Of a DNA stretch of 64,000 nt, positions 25,782-35,198 are shown one piece after another. The DNA is taken from positions 1 through 64,000 of the forward strand of contig NZ_BMHH01000008.1 of the NCBI RefSeq assembly GCF_014640615.1, given 5' to 3'. Source of the DNA: Paramesorhizobium endophyticum. Its GTDB lineage: Bacteria > Pseudomonadota > Alphaproteobacteria > Rhizobiales > Rhizobiaceae. The notes below the pieces were generated by a model. That model was given only the letters and a program-made list of their open reading frames with translations, ran no database searches and had not been told where the DNA came from. A program made the translations under genes and the position numbers. Every line of letters begins with the position of its first letter. The first letter of the stretch is position 1.

Positions 25782-26630
25782 TTACCTCTTCCTCTTTTCA
25801 GGACGCAGGAACCGGAGCTCGAAACGTTGCAGTCCGGCGAGCGTGACGGTCGAGACGACGATGATCGACGCAACGGCCGCATACATATGCGCGTAATTGG
25901 CGACGGAGCGGTGATAGGTGATCAGATCGCCGACGCCTGTTGGCGTGATCAGCAGTTCGGCCAGCATGACGCCAATGAAGCCGGCGGCGATGCCGAGCCG
26001 CAGGCCGGCAAACATCACCGGTGAAGCATCGGGAATGATGATCTTGACGATCTGCTGCAGGCGCGTGCCTTGAAACGAACGACACATGGCGATCAGCGAC
26101 GGGTTGACGTGGCGAACCGCCTTGTAGGAGTTGAGCACGATCACCGGCAGCGCCAGCATGATGACCGCAAGCGTCTTCGCCGTCAGGCCGATGCCGTAGA
26201 CGAAGGTCACCAGCGGCACGAGAGCGGCCATCGGCGCTGCCTGCAGCACGATGAAAACCGGCGCCATCAGCCATTCGGCCTTTCGCGACAGCCCCATCGT
26301 GATGCCTATGGCAATGCCCAACATGGCTGAGATGGCGACACCGAGCAGCAGCGGCTGCAATGTCAGGAAATAGGCATGCACCATCGTTCCGTCGAGGACC
26401 ATCTCCACGAAAGCGACAAGCGTCGCGGAGAAGGTCGGAAAAGCGATGCTGATCGGTATCAGACCGGCAATCTCCCAGGCACCGAACAGGAGGGCGAGAG
26501 ACGCGACCGACCACAGCGCCGGCCTGGCGGCAAACGCCTGACTGAGGAACTCCGTGATATGAACAGGACTTTTGGGGACAGGACTTTTGTGCATCCCGGT
26601 CACGCCACCCATTTTGACGGATGAAGACAT
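25782..26630 (-). CDS. ABC transporter permease, SsuC/TauC type
   Basis: This 282-residue inner-membrane protein matches the same family as the 24212 permease: LLLGVAISAMLGIAIGITMGLS, PMAALVPLVTFVYGIGLTAK, the EAA-like loop MCRSFQGTRLQQIVKIIIPDASP and GVMLAELLITPTGVGD. ATG 26630 with AGGGA upstream and a 10-base gap after the binding-protein stop is preferred. Two different permeases in one operon point to a heterodimeric channel. Confidence 0.88.
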   Translation of the reverse strand: MSSSVKMGGVTGMHKSPVPKSPVHITEFLSQAFAARPALWSVASLALLFGAWEIAGLIPISIAFPTFSATLVAFVEMVLDGTMVHAYFLTLQPLLLGVAISAMLGIAIGITMGLSRKAEWLMAPVFIVLQAAPMAALVPLVTFVYGIGLTAKTLAVIMLALPVIVLNSYKAVRHVNPSLIAMCRSFQGTRLQQIVKIIIPDASPVMFAGLRLGIAAGFIGVMLAELLITPTGVGDLITYHRSVANYAHMYAAVASIIVVSTVTLAGLQRFELRFLRPEKRKR

Positions 26631-26640
26631 TCTCTCGTCC

Positions 26641-27630
26641 CTATTTGGTGCCGATTTTGGCAAGTGCGGTGTTGAGAGGCCCGAGTTCCCAGAAATCCGC
26701 GACCTTGAGTTCATCGGCCTTGCCGGTAAGCGCACCGGAGATCGTGTAGAATTCGAAATCGTCATGGGCCGCCTTTTCGCCGCCGCCATTGACCGGCAGC
26801 CCCAGCTTCGCGGCTTCTACGAAATACGGCTCGATATCGGCGACCATTTCCGGCGTGGCATCGGGCAGGAGCTTGTATTTCTCGCGCAGCGCCAACACCG
26901 ATTTCGGATCGGCCTGAACTTCACGCCAGGTGGTGAGGATCGCCTCGATCAGCTTTGCTACGCCTTGCGGATCCTTTTTGAGAAAGGCCGTATTGGCGAA
27001 CAATGCCTCGTCGGTCGCGCTGACATCGTTGACCGGCAGGAAGATAAACTTGCCCGGCGCCTTGTCTTCAAGAATGCGCTTGCCCGAGGAATCGACGATC
27101 GTCGCTTTGACATTGCCTTGCAGCAATGCGCCGGTGCGCACTTCCGCGCCCGGCACAAAGGAAATGTTGGAATAGGCGATGCCGTGCTTGTCGGCCATCA
27201 GCCGCATGATGGCTTCCGTACCAGAGCCGCGCGAATGGACGGCGATCTCCTGCCCGTCGAGATCCTTCCAGCCCTTGTAGAATTCGGAATTGACCACGGG
27301 ATAGAACCGCAACTGGCTGAGTTGCAGGAACATGCGGATCGGCGCTTTGACCTTCTGGATGAGAGCATAGGGCGCGCCGATGCCGATATCGGCCTGTCCG
27401 CCTACCACGGCCTGGGCCGCGATATCCTCCGATTTCAGATAGGTCACCTTCAGGTCGAGCCCCTTCTCCCTGGCCCGCTCGAAAGCGATCAGCAGATGCA
27501 GGGATTCGACCGTCGCAATATCTCCAAACGCGATGCGGATCGGATCGGCGGCAGCCGGTGCGGCGGCGAAAAGCGCACTGAATGTCAAAGCGGCGGCAGC
27601 CGCTCTCAATCTGACAGCAAGTCTGTACAT
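26641..27630 (-). CDS. NMT1/THI5-type ABC substrate-binding protein
   Basis: This 329-residue periplasmic protein has a signal peptide (MYRLAVRLRAAAAALTFSALFAAAPAAA) and an SsuA/NMT1-type fold: IRIAFGDIATVESLHLLIAFERA, VGGQADIGIGAPYALIQ and IAVHSRGSGTEAIMRLMADKHGI. Relatives bind sulfonates, nitrate, aromatic acids or thiamine precursors. It is the first gene of the operon. Unlike the other binding-protein genes in this window it is followed by only 10 bases and no hairpin. Confidence 0.9.
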   Translation of the reverse strand: MYRLAVRLRAAAAALTFSALFAAAPAAADPIRIAFGDIATVESLHLLIAFERAREKGLDLKVTYLKSEDIAAQAVVGGQADIGIGAPYALIQKVKAPIRMFLQLSQLRFYPVVNSEFYKGWKDLDGQEIAVHSRGSGTEAIMRLMADKHGIAYSNISFVPGAEVRTGALLQGNVKATIVDSSGKRILEDKAPGKFIFLPVNDVSATDEALFANTAFLKKDPQGVAKLIEAILTTWREVQADPKSVLALREKYKLLPDATPEMVADIEPYFVEAAKLGLPVNGGGEKAAHDDFEFYTISGALTGKADELKVADFWELGPLNTALAKIGTK

Positions 27631-27681
27631 TTTTTCCCTCCCAAGGTGATTGGTCGAACACCCCTCCTCAGGTGCAATTCA

Positions 27682-27911
27682 AACCAATTCATGAATAAAC
27701 TAGATTGATATCGCTTATGGAGTCAACAGCACACTTGATATCTCTGGAGGTTCAGCGCGCTGCCGATATGCGAAAAACCCCAAAATATTGTATAAAACTG
27801 TTGAATAACAATGAATTAATTAGATATGCCAATGGCACGAAATCCCGAGTTCCGAATGATTGACAGAAGGGATTCAAGTGAATATAAATCGAACCAATCG
27901 TTAAATTGGTT
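27682..27911. promoter_or_regulatory. Divergent control region with AACCAAT inverted repeat
   Basis: This AT-rich region separates the divergent ABC operon and GntR gene. At 27892-27911 lies AACCAAT-N6-ATTGGTT, a perfect 7-bp inverted repeat 6 bases before the GntR start ATG. A matching half-site AACCAAT occurs at 27682-27688 near the ABC operon start. This fits autoregulation and control of the divergent operon by the GntR protein. Confidence 0.55.
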
Positions 27912-27917
27912 TATAAA

Positions 27918-28601
27918 ATGATAGATTTGATCGAGACCAATCGCCAACCGGACGTTGCAGCCAGGCTGCGGGATTTCCTGTCGGAAACGGAGTTGCCCAG
28001 CGACGGACGCCTGCCGCCCGAGCGCGAACTCGCGGAAATTCTTGGCGTTGGCCGCGCGGCTCTGCGCAAGGCGCTGGCGGAATTACAGGCCGAAGGGCAA
28101 CTCTGGCGTCATGTAGGCAAAGGCACGTTTACGGGAAGCCGGCCCATCGATACTGTTGCCGATGTCAGCGCCATGGCACGGCGCAGCAACCCGATCGAAG
28201 TGATGGGCGCAAGGATCGCGATAGAGCCCGAGATAGCCCGCTGTGCGGCGCTGAACGCCACGCCTGCGCAAGTCGCGGATATGCGCAACTGCATCCTCCG
28301 CACCCGCCAGGCGCCATCATGGCGCCAGTATGAGCTGTGGGATAACAGGCTGCATCGCGCCATCGGCGAGGCAACGCAGAACAGTCTGCTATTGGGCCTG
28401 CTCGATACGCTAAATGCAGTGCGGCGGGAGGTGACCTGGGGCCGGCTGCGCGACACGCCGGTGCGTCCGCCTGCGGACCATCACAGCTTCTGCGAACATG
28501 ATCAGATCGTCGGTGCCATCGCCAACCGGGACACCGCCGGCGCTGCCGCCGCGATGCGCGCCCATCTGCAGAATGTTGAACGGCATCTGCGCAATTCCTG
28601 A
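27918..28601 (+). CDS. GntR-family regulator, FadR subfamily
   Basis: This 227-residue protein has an N-terminal winged HTH (LPPERELAEILGVGRAALRKALAELQAEG, about 38-66; GKGTFTG wing) and an FCD ligand domain with metal-binding positions (ARIAIEPEIARCAA; DNRLHRAIGEATQNSLLLGLL; HDQIVGAI). FCD regulators sense small carboxylic acids. ATG 27918 is taken as the start although no strong ribosome-binding site is seen. It is divergent from the NMT1-type operon and followed by an aroQ remnant. Confidence 0.85.
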   Translation: MIDLIETNRQPDVAARLRDFLSETELPSDGRLPPERELAEILGVGRAALRKALAELQAEGQLWRHVGKGTFTGSRPIDTVADVSAMARRSNPIEVMGARIAIEPEIARCAALNATPAQVADMRNCILRTRQAPSWRQYELWDNRLHRAIGEATQNSLLLGLLDTLNAVRREVTWGRLRDTPVRPPADHHSFCEHDQIVGAIANRDTAGAAAAMRAHLQNVERHLRNS

Positions 28602-28652
28602 AGCAGTGCAGGAGTGCAGGAGCGCCCTTGTGGAATCTTGAGTAGAAACGGT

Positions 28653-29041
28653 GCAAGGGCTGAGATTGGCAACCGGTGCCACGCCCATGCTGCAGCGATC
28701 AGCCTGCAACTCGAATTTCGCCAGTCCAACCATGACGGCCAGATCGCCGACTGGATCCAGTAACGCGGTAGGCGGCTCAGGGGCTGGCCATCAATGCAGC
28801 AGGCCTGTTCTACAGTTCTGGCCCGATCCTGGGTGCTCTGCTCGCCTATGACGGCCCCGATCATCGAGCGCATATGAGCAATATCTGGAAGCGTGAGCCG
28901 TTCCGGCATCACTTGTACATTTCCAAGGCTGCCACCGGCGTCATTGTCGGTTTGGCGCGCAATGGCGTGGTCGTGCATGGTATTTTCGGATTCCGAGCCT
29001 ATGCAACCGACCTATCACCGTCTATCCATGTTGCGACATGA
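28653..29041 (+). pseudogene. aroQ: Decayed type II 3-dehydroquinate dehydratase
   Basis: Across frame changes this region still encodes recognisable AroQ blocks: LQLEFRQSNHDGQIADWIQ, then a TAA stop at 28761-28763, then, in another frame, INAAGLFYSSGPILGALLAYDGP and SNIWKREPFRHHLYISKAATGVIVGL. Functional enzymes have INAAGYTHTS here with a catalytic His, which is lost, and the N-terminal part with the catalytic Tyr is missing or unrecognisable. It is therefore a pseudogene, with at least one stop, one frameshift and active-site loss. Its 3' end overlaps nagA antisense. It follows the FCD regulator, as in some quinate/shikimate loci. Confidence 0.75.
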
Positions 29042-30156
29042 TCGAGACGATCACTCAATACAATGAAATCGGCCACGCAGTTTGGCTTCAGGAAGCCATA
29101 TCGCTCATTAAGTCCAACCGCTTTGGCGGGGATGCTGGATGCCATCGCCAACGTGCGCTCAAGGGACAATCCGAGTAATTGGTGGACGAATTTCACGCTT
29201 GCCAACATGTCTATGTCTGCGCCAGCCAACGTACCATCCGCAAGTCTTAGGCTTCCTGCACTGCGATGAATCGGCCGTCCGTTCAGCTCAAAGCGCGCCA
29301 GTGCCGTTCCGATCGTTTGCATTGCGTCCGTGACGAGGAAGATATCGCCAGGCAGCTTTTTTGACCGTAGGGCAATCTTCATTGTCACCGGATCGACATG
29401 AAAGCCGTCTGCGATCAAGCCGGCATAAATCCGGCCATCTTCCAGTGCGGCCCCTACGATCCCTGGCTCGCGGTTGCCGAGCGGGCTCATAGCGTTGAAC
29501 AAATGCGTGACCATTGAAGCGCCGGCGTCGAAATATGCCCGCGCAGTCCGCAGTGTGGCGTCGCTGTGTCCGAGGCTGACCACAACCCCCGCCTCAACCA
29601 GCTTTGCAACTTGCTCCGCGGAAACATTTTCCGGCGCAATCGTGGTCAGGAGGAAACCGGCCTGCTTGCGATATCGACAAATTGCCGCCAAATCATCCGC
29701 CGTCATCGGACGGATGAATGAGGGATTGTGCGCGCCCTTGCGCTCGATAGACAGATGCGGTCCTTCCAAATGAAGGCCGAGGAAACCCGGAATCTTGGCA
29801 GCGTGCGCCTGTCGCCCCGCCTCAAGGGCACGTGCCGTTACCTCGGGCGTGTCTGTGATCAGGGTCGGCAGCAGTTTGGTGGTGCCGAAGCGAGCGTGGG
29901 CGTTCGTGATCTGACGAATAGCTTCAAGCGACGTTTCCTCTCCGAAACGGACGCCTCCGCCCCCGTTTACCTGAAGATCGATGAAGCCCGGAACGATCTG
30001 CTGTCCGTCGTAGTCGATACGATCGGCATCGCCGGGGATAGCCGAAACTGGCACAATGCCGACGACATGCTCATTCTTTACTAGCAAGGCGCTGTTCTCA
30101 TGCCAGTCGGATCCGTCGAAAATGCGAGCGGCGGTGATTGCCCTCAAGGTTGTCAT
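28999..30156 (-). CDS. nagA: N-acetylglucosamine-6-phosphate deacetylase
   Basis: This 385-residue metal-dependent amidohydrolase removes acetate from GlcNAc-6-phosphate. Visible family motifs, in order: PGFIDLQVNGGGG (where other members have DxHxHG), GLHLEGPHLS with the metal-binding Glu, SLGHSDAT (metal-binding His), THLFNAMSPL, GLIADGFHVDP, and the catalytic Asp in LVTDAMQ. It overlaps the SIS gene by four bases (ATGA) and ends the long amino-sugar operon. Its product, GlcN-6-phosphate, would be the substrate of the SIS protein encoded just upstream. Confidence 0.93.
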   Translation of the reverse strand: MTTLRAITAARIFDGSDWHENSALLVKNEHVVGIVPVSAIPGDADRIDYDGQQIVPGFIDLQVNGGGGVRFGEETSLEAIRQITNAHARFGTTKLLPTLITDTPEVTARALEAGRQAHAAKIPGFLGLHLEGPHLSIERKGAHNPSFIRPMTADDLAAICRYRKQAGFLLTTIAPENVSAEQVAKLVEAGVVVSLGHSDATLRTARAYFDAGASMVTHLFNAMSPLGNREPGIVGAALEDGRIYAGLIADGFHVDPVTMKIALRSKKLPGDIFLVTDAMQTIGTALARFELNGRPIHRSAGSLRLADGTLAGADIDMLASVKFVHQLLGLSLERTLAMASSIPAKAVGLNERYGFLKPNCVADFIVLSDRLDHVATWIDGDRSVA

Positions 30157-31190
30157 CGTGTCTGGGTCACTTTTTTAAGGGCGACGGGCTGATCCGGGTT
30201 CAAGCCGCGGCGACGCGACAGTTGCTCGCAAAAGACATAGAAGGGGACGATCAGGGCGAGAGCGTCCGTCAGCGCATGTCCGGTTTCGGCGAATGACAAT
30301 GACTGGGCCGATGTGGTCTTCTTCGAGGTTACGAAGACATTTGCGCCGCGACCCGCAAAATCGTCAGCGAGCGAGAGCGTGGCGGCTTCCGAAGCGTCCC
30401 TTCCGGCGAGCACAAGAACCGGGAATCCTGGCGCCACCAGCGCGAGCGGCCCATGCATGACCTCGGCGACCGAATAGGCTTCTGCATGGAGATTGGACGT
30501 TTCCTTGAATTTCAGCGCGATTTCCGACGCGATGGCGAGGCCAGGACCCCGCCCAAGAATATAAAGAGACGTCGCGTCCTCGAGTGAAGGAAGCATGGCG
30601 CTCCAATCGACCGCAAGCGCTGCGCGGAGTTGATCTGGAAGCAACCTGACCGCTGACTTGAGATCATTATCGTCAATCCACTCCGCAAGAACGGCCAGTC
30701 CGGCCACGATGGAGTTGACGAACGATTTCGTCGCGGCCACCGCAAGCTCCGGCCCGGCGGCGAGATCGATTGGTATTTCCGCCTGTTGCCAGATTGGCGA
30801 GTTCGGCGTGTTGGTCAGCCCTAGCGTCAACGCGCCCTGCCGTCTTGCTGATGCACACATATCGATGATGTCCGGGCTACCGCCTGACTGGGAAATAGTC
30901 AACGTCGCTGCCTGACGAAGATCGATCGGGCGTTCGTAAATGGAGGCAAGCGAGGGACCAAGGGACGCGACGGCTTTGCCTGCATAGAGCTCGATCGCGT
31001 ATTTTAAGAAAAGAGAAGCATGATCCGATGAGCCTCGCGCGATCGTCGCCACGAAAACCGGATCTTTGTCGGCCAGAGCTTTGCCCGCGGCCTTCAGCTG
31101 GGAAGCCGAAGCATCCAGCAACCGCGCCACGGCGCTGGGGATCTCCTCGATCTCACGCCGCATATTGGTCGTCGCTGCCATGGTTGTCAT
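30153..31190 (-). CDS. SIS-domain glucosamine-6-phosphate deaminase-like (GlmS isomerase type)
   Basis: This 345-residue cytoplasmic protein has two SIS domains and no glutaminase domain. It opens with MRREIEEIPSAVARLL and carries ARGSSDHASLFLKY, SQSGGSPDI, AVAATKSFVNSI, LGRGPGLAIASEIALKFKETSNLHAEAYSVAEVMHGPLALV and a C-terminal NPDQPVALKKVTQT. GlmS-like proteins without glutaminase act as GlcN-6-P deaminases (NagB-II/GlmD), giving fructose-6-P plus ammonia. This fits its coupling to nagA. The start is ATG 31190 or the in-frame ATG 31181. Confidence 0.88.
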   Translation of the reverse strand: MTTMAATTNMRREIEEIPSAVARLLDASASQLKAAGKALADKDPVFVATIARGSSDHASLFLKYAIELYAGKAVASLGPSLASIYERPIDLRQAATLTISQSGGSPDIIDMCASARRQGALTLGLTNTPNSPIWQQAEIPIDLAAGPELAVAATKSFVNSIVAGLAVLAEWIDDNDLKSAVRLLPDQLRAALAVDWSAMLPSLEDATSLYILGRGPGLAIASEIALKFKETSNLHAEAYSVAEVMHGPLALVAPGFPVLVLAGRDASEAATLSLADDFAGRGANVFVTSKKTTSAQSLSFAETGHALTDALALIVPFYVFCEQLSRRRGLNPDQPVALKKVTQTR

Positions 31191-31242
31191 CCTCTGTTTT
31201 CCTTGAAGTTCCGGCGTTGCCGTACCGTTGCGTGGATATCCA

Positions 31243-32382
31243 TCAGAAGTGCTCCGCCACCCAGGGCGGCGAACCGGCAAAGACGCTATCGGCGAGAGCC
31301 ACTGTCGTGGCGATACCGTCGGCATATCCCGCCCGCTGCAGAAAGGTCGCAGAACGAAAGCCGGAGAAGAGGCTGGGAAAGTAAGCTTTCTGAATCGACA
31401 GCACGCCCGGTCCATCATCGCCGCCTCGCGCGCAGGTTGCCCGGCCACCGCGAATGGAGAGTTGCAGGACAAGTCGCTCGTCGTCTTCAATTACAAGCGT
31501 GAGTTCTGCGTCCCGGCAGACATAACCACGAGCATTGAGCGCGGAAACCGGATTGAGAACTCGCATCAGGAATTCTTCCTGGTGAATGAGAGTCCACCCC
31601 TTGTCCGGCAAAGCAAACACCAGCGCATCATGCGGCGCGCCGTGCCAGCGTGTTTTGCCATACACCGTGGAAAAGGTGCCGATGAACTTGAGGATCTGAC
31701 GCGCCGCAGCACCGGTCAGCGCTGCCCAGTCGCGGATCTCAACAATTCCGGCGCGGGACGTATCGAGCACCGCGTAGCCTTCTTTGTCGCCGAAAACGAA
31801 GACGGAGGGCGTATTCGCAGTCACATCGAGGTGTAAATTCCAGTGCGCATCCTGGCGGTCGAGAAGCCCGGCTTCCCCCAGACACGCACGCCGGTAGATA
31901 GGCTCCAGCACGGCGCGGGCCTCATCGATATGTATCCGGCGGCAGCGCACCTCCTGCTGGACCTTATATAGCTCGGAGGTTTCGGCTTCGTAGACCATCT
32001 CGTGGCCGGCAAGGTTGAAGCCGGCGCGGCGATAGACTGGACGCGTCGATGCAAAGAGGCTGGCAACGCAGGCTCCATCCTTGCGGGCATCCTCGCAGGA
32101 CAGGTCGAGAATATCGGCGGCGAGACCGCTGCCGCGAAACTCGGGCTGGATTGCGACATGGGCGATGTTGGCCGCCGGAACGGCACGGCCGCCGAACCAA
32201 TGGCCGCAGCCGATCACCGCCCAGACTGCTGCCGGCTGTCCGTTTTTCTCGAGGAGGCGGAAGCAGCCGATGCCCGTGTTTTCGGCATAGTGGCGCGTTC
32301 GCTCTTCGCTGAAGGCGAAGGCGAGACGGTAGGCGTCGATGACGAATGGCAAATCTGCCATCGCAGCTTTGCGAACCAACAT
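31243..32382 (-). CDS. Eis-type GNAT N-acetyltransferase
   Basis: This 379-residue protein has an N-terminal GNAT domain with the acetyl-CoA loop QPEFRGSGLAADIL, a second acetyltransferase-like domain, and a C-terminal sterol-carrier-like domain (LNARGYVCRDAELTLVIED). It ends in PPWVAEHF, so the chain terminates in Phe, whose carboxylate is the catalytic base in mycobacterial Eis. The start at 32382 follows AAGGAGGAG. Eis proteins acetylate amines, including aminoglycosides. Lying between a sugar kinase and a GlcN-6-P deaminase gene, it may act on amino sugars. That is inference. Confidence 0.82.
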   Translation of the reverse strand: MLVRKAAMADLPFVIDAYRLAFAFSEERTRHYAENTGIGCFRLLEKNGQPAAVWAVIGCGHWFGGRAVPAANIAHVAIQPEFRGSGLAADILDLSCEDARKDGACVASLFASTRPVYRRAGFNLAGHEMVYEAETSELYKVQQEVRCRRIHIDEARAVLEPIYRRACLGEAGLLDRQDAHWNLHLDVTANTPSVFVFGDKEGYAVLDTSRAGIVEIRDWAALTGAAARQILKFIGTFSTVYGKTRWHGAPHDALVFALPDKGWTLIHQEEFLMRVLNPVSALNARGYVCRDAELTLVIEDDERLVLQLSIRGGRATCARGGDDGPGVLSIQKAYFPSLFSGFRSATFLQRAGYADGIATTVALADSVFAGSPPWVAEHF

Positions 32383-32424
32383 GGCTGGCTCCTCCTTCTT
32401 TGGCGGCAGTGGCAACTTAACGGC

Positions 32425-33279
32425 TCACCCCGAAAATTTGATGCGGGCCAGATCGGCGACGCCGAGAATACCTGCACGAACATCGAGTTGGGCGCGACAG
32501 ATTGGCACCGGCGGGACGGGACCGAGAGGAGACATCAGGGCGCGCACTCGATCGATAAAACCATCCGCCAGGCCGATGCCGCCACCGAGAACGATGCGCG
32601 GCGGGTCGAGCGCAAGCTGGATGTTGCGGCAAAGCCGGGCAACGCGTTGTGCCGAGGCCGCGACGATATCCGCCGCCCAAGTTTCGCCTGCCGACGCACT
32701 GGCGAAAACCTGTCTTGCATCAGCCTCATGCCCATAACGTCGGGCTTCCGCCGCCATCCACCGGCCTGAGACGCTGTCTTCCAGGAAAGCATTGTTGTCG
32801 CCGTCGGTGGTGAGCCCGAAGTGCCCGGCAAGCCCCTCAAGTACGCGGCCATTGAGAACGATGCCGCCGCCAATGCCAGTAGAAACGGTGAGGAAGACGA
32901 GATCCTCGCCCTGCCCCGCCCCAAGCGCATGCTCGCCCCAGGCAGCGGCCTGCGCGTCGTTGACGGCGATGGCCGGCAGGGCAAACAGCGCCTCGGCCTT
33001 GGTTTTGAGCGGGTAATTTGGCGGAATGCCGAGAGTCACCGGGTTCATCGCCGACCAGCAGCCATTGCGCACGAAGCCGCTGACGGCGAGCCCGACGCCG
33101 TGGAACTGTCCCCGCCAGGGCCGCGCAGCGGCAACGGCCGCTTCGATCCAGCAGTCCGGCCCATCCTCGCGTTCAGTGGGGATGGTGGTCTCTGCAATTA
33201 CGCCGGGTGCATCGACGAGCGCGACCAGCGTTTTGGTGCCGCCGATATCAATGGCAAGGATTGCCTTGTCGTTCGTCAT
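32425..33279 (-). CDS. nanK: ROK-family sugar kinase, probably N-acetylmannosamine kinase
   Basis: This 284-residue kinase opens with AILAIDIGGTKT, has VNDAQAAAWGEHALG around the catalytic Asp and VSTGIGGGIVLNGRVLEGLAGHFG, and an adenosine motif VLGGGIGLAD. The Cys-rich zinc motif usual after GHFG is missing (replaced by TTDGDNNAFLEDSVSG). The start at 33279 follows AGGATGGGA and lies 11 bases after the ATPase gene. In the operon with NanE and NagA, a ManNAc kinase role is the simplest reading; GlcNAc or glucose kinase are alternatives. Confidence 0.78.
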   Translation of the reverse strand: MTNDKAILAIDIGGTKTLVALVDAPGVIAETTIPTEREDGPDCWIEAAVAAARPWRGQFHGVGLAVSGFVRNGCWSAMNPVTLGIPPNYPLKTKAEALFALPAIAVNDAQAAAWGEHALGAGQGEDLVFLTVSTGIGGGIVLNGRVLEGLAGHFGLTTDGDNNAFLEDSVSGRWMAAEARRYGHEADARQVFASASAGETWAADIVAASAQRVARLCRNIQLALDPPRIVLGGGIGLADGFIDRVRALMSPLGPVPPVPICRAQLDVRAGILGVADLARIKFSG

Positions 33280-33289
33280 CGATCCCATC

Positions 33290-34384
<1,095 letters not shown>

Positions 34385-34388
34385 GATC

Positions 34389-35198
34389 TTATCCCTTGAT
34401 GCTGCCCAGCGACATTCCGCGCACGACCTTGCCCTGCACCAGCATTCCCAGAACCAGCATCGGCAGCATGACCAGCGTCGCCGCCGCCGTCAGAGGTCCC
34501 CATTGCACGCCCTGGAAGGTGAGGAAGGAGGTGATGCTGACCGGCAGGGTCTGCGTGTTGCGCCCTGTCAGCACCAGGGCGATGAAGAATTCGTTCCAGG
34601 TAAAGAGAACGCAGAGAATGAAGGTGGCGACCATACCGCCAAGGGCCACTGGAAGGAAAATCTCACGGAAGATCGTGAACTCTTTCGCGCCGTCGACCTT
34701 TGCCGCATCCCTGAGTTCTCGAGGAATATCCTCGAAGAAGGTGATAAGCAGCGAGATCGCGAACGGGATGTTGACGAAGGCATAGACTCCGATGACAATC
34801 CAGTGATTGTTAAGAAGCTTCATTTGCGCCGCCAGGAAATAGGTCGGAATGATGAAGATCAGCGGCGGCGCGATGCGCAGGCTCAGGATGAACTTCTCGT
34901 TCTGGCGTTTGGTCGCCTCGTCCTGCGCCACCAGCCCGTAGGCGACGAAAGCCCCGACGCTCACCGAAATCACGCTGGCAGAGAGCGATATCAGCACGCT
35001 GTTGAAGAAAGCGCGGATGAAGACGCTGTTGTCCAGAATCTTCGCATAGTTTTCCCAGGTCGGCGTGAACAGCCAAACGGGCGGCATCGAAAAGGCGTCG
35101 CGCTGGGTCTTCAGTGAAGTCACGATCACCCAGTAGAGCGGAAACAGCACACAGAGAAGAAGGATGGCGAGCGCAATCCAGAACACGATCCGTCGCAT
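34389..35198 (-). CDS. Sugar ABC transporter permease, MalG type
   Basis: This 269-residue inner-membrane protein has six hydrophobic segments and the CUT1 features YWVIVTSLKTQRDAF near the N-terminus, the EAA loop LRDAAKVDGAKEFTIFREIFLPVA, and a C-terminus VQGKVVRGMSLGSIKG typical of MalG. It overlaps the MalF-type stop by TGATG, so the two permeases are coupled. Confidence 0.93.
   Translation of the reverse strand: MRRIVFWIALAILLLCVLFPLYWVIVTSLKTQRDAFSMPPVWLFTPTWENYAKILDNSVFIRAFFNSVLISLSASVISVSVGAFVAYGLVAQDEATKRQNEKFILSLRIAPPLIFIIPTYFLAAQMKLLNNHWIVIGVYAFVNIPFAISLLITFFEDIPRELRDAAKVDGAKEFTIFREIFLPVALGGMVATFILCVLFTWNEFFIALVLTGRNTQTLPVSITSFLTFQGVQWGPLTAAATLVMLPMLVLGMLVQGKVVRGMSLGSIKG

Noticed and set aside
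28640-28700. Possible thiamine riboswitch (GGGCTGAGATT)
   Set aside because: Only the CUGAGA core is present. The second conserved segment ACCUGAU is missing, and the region is explained by the aroQ remnant.
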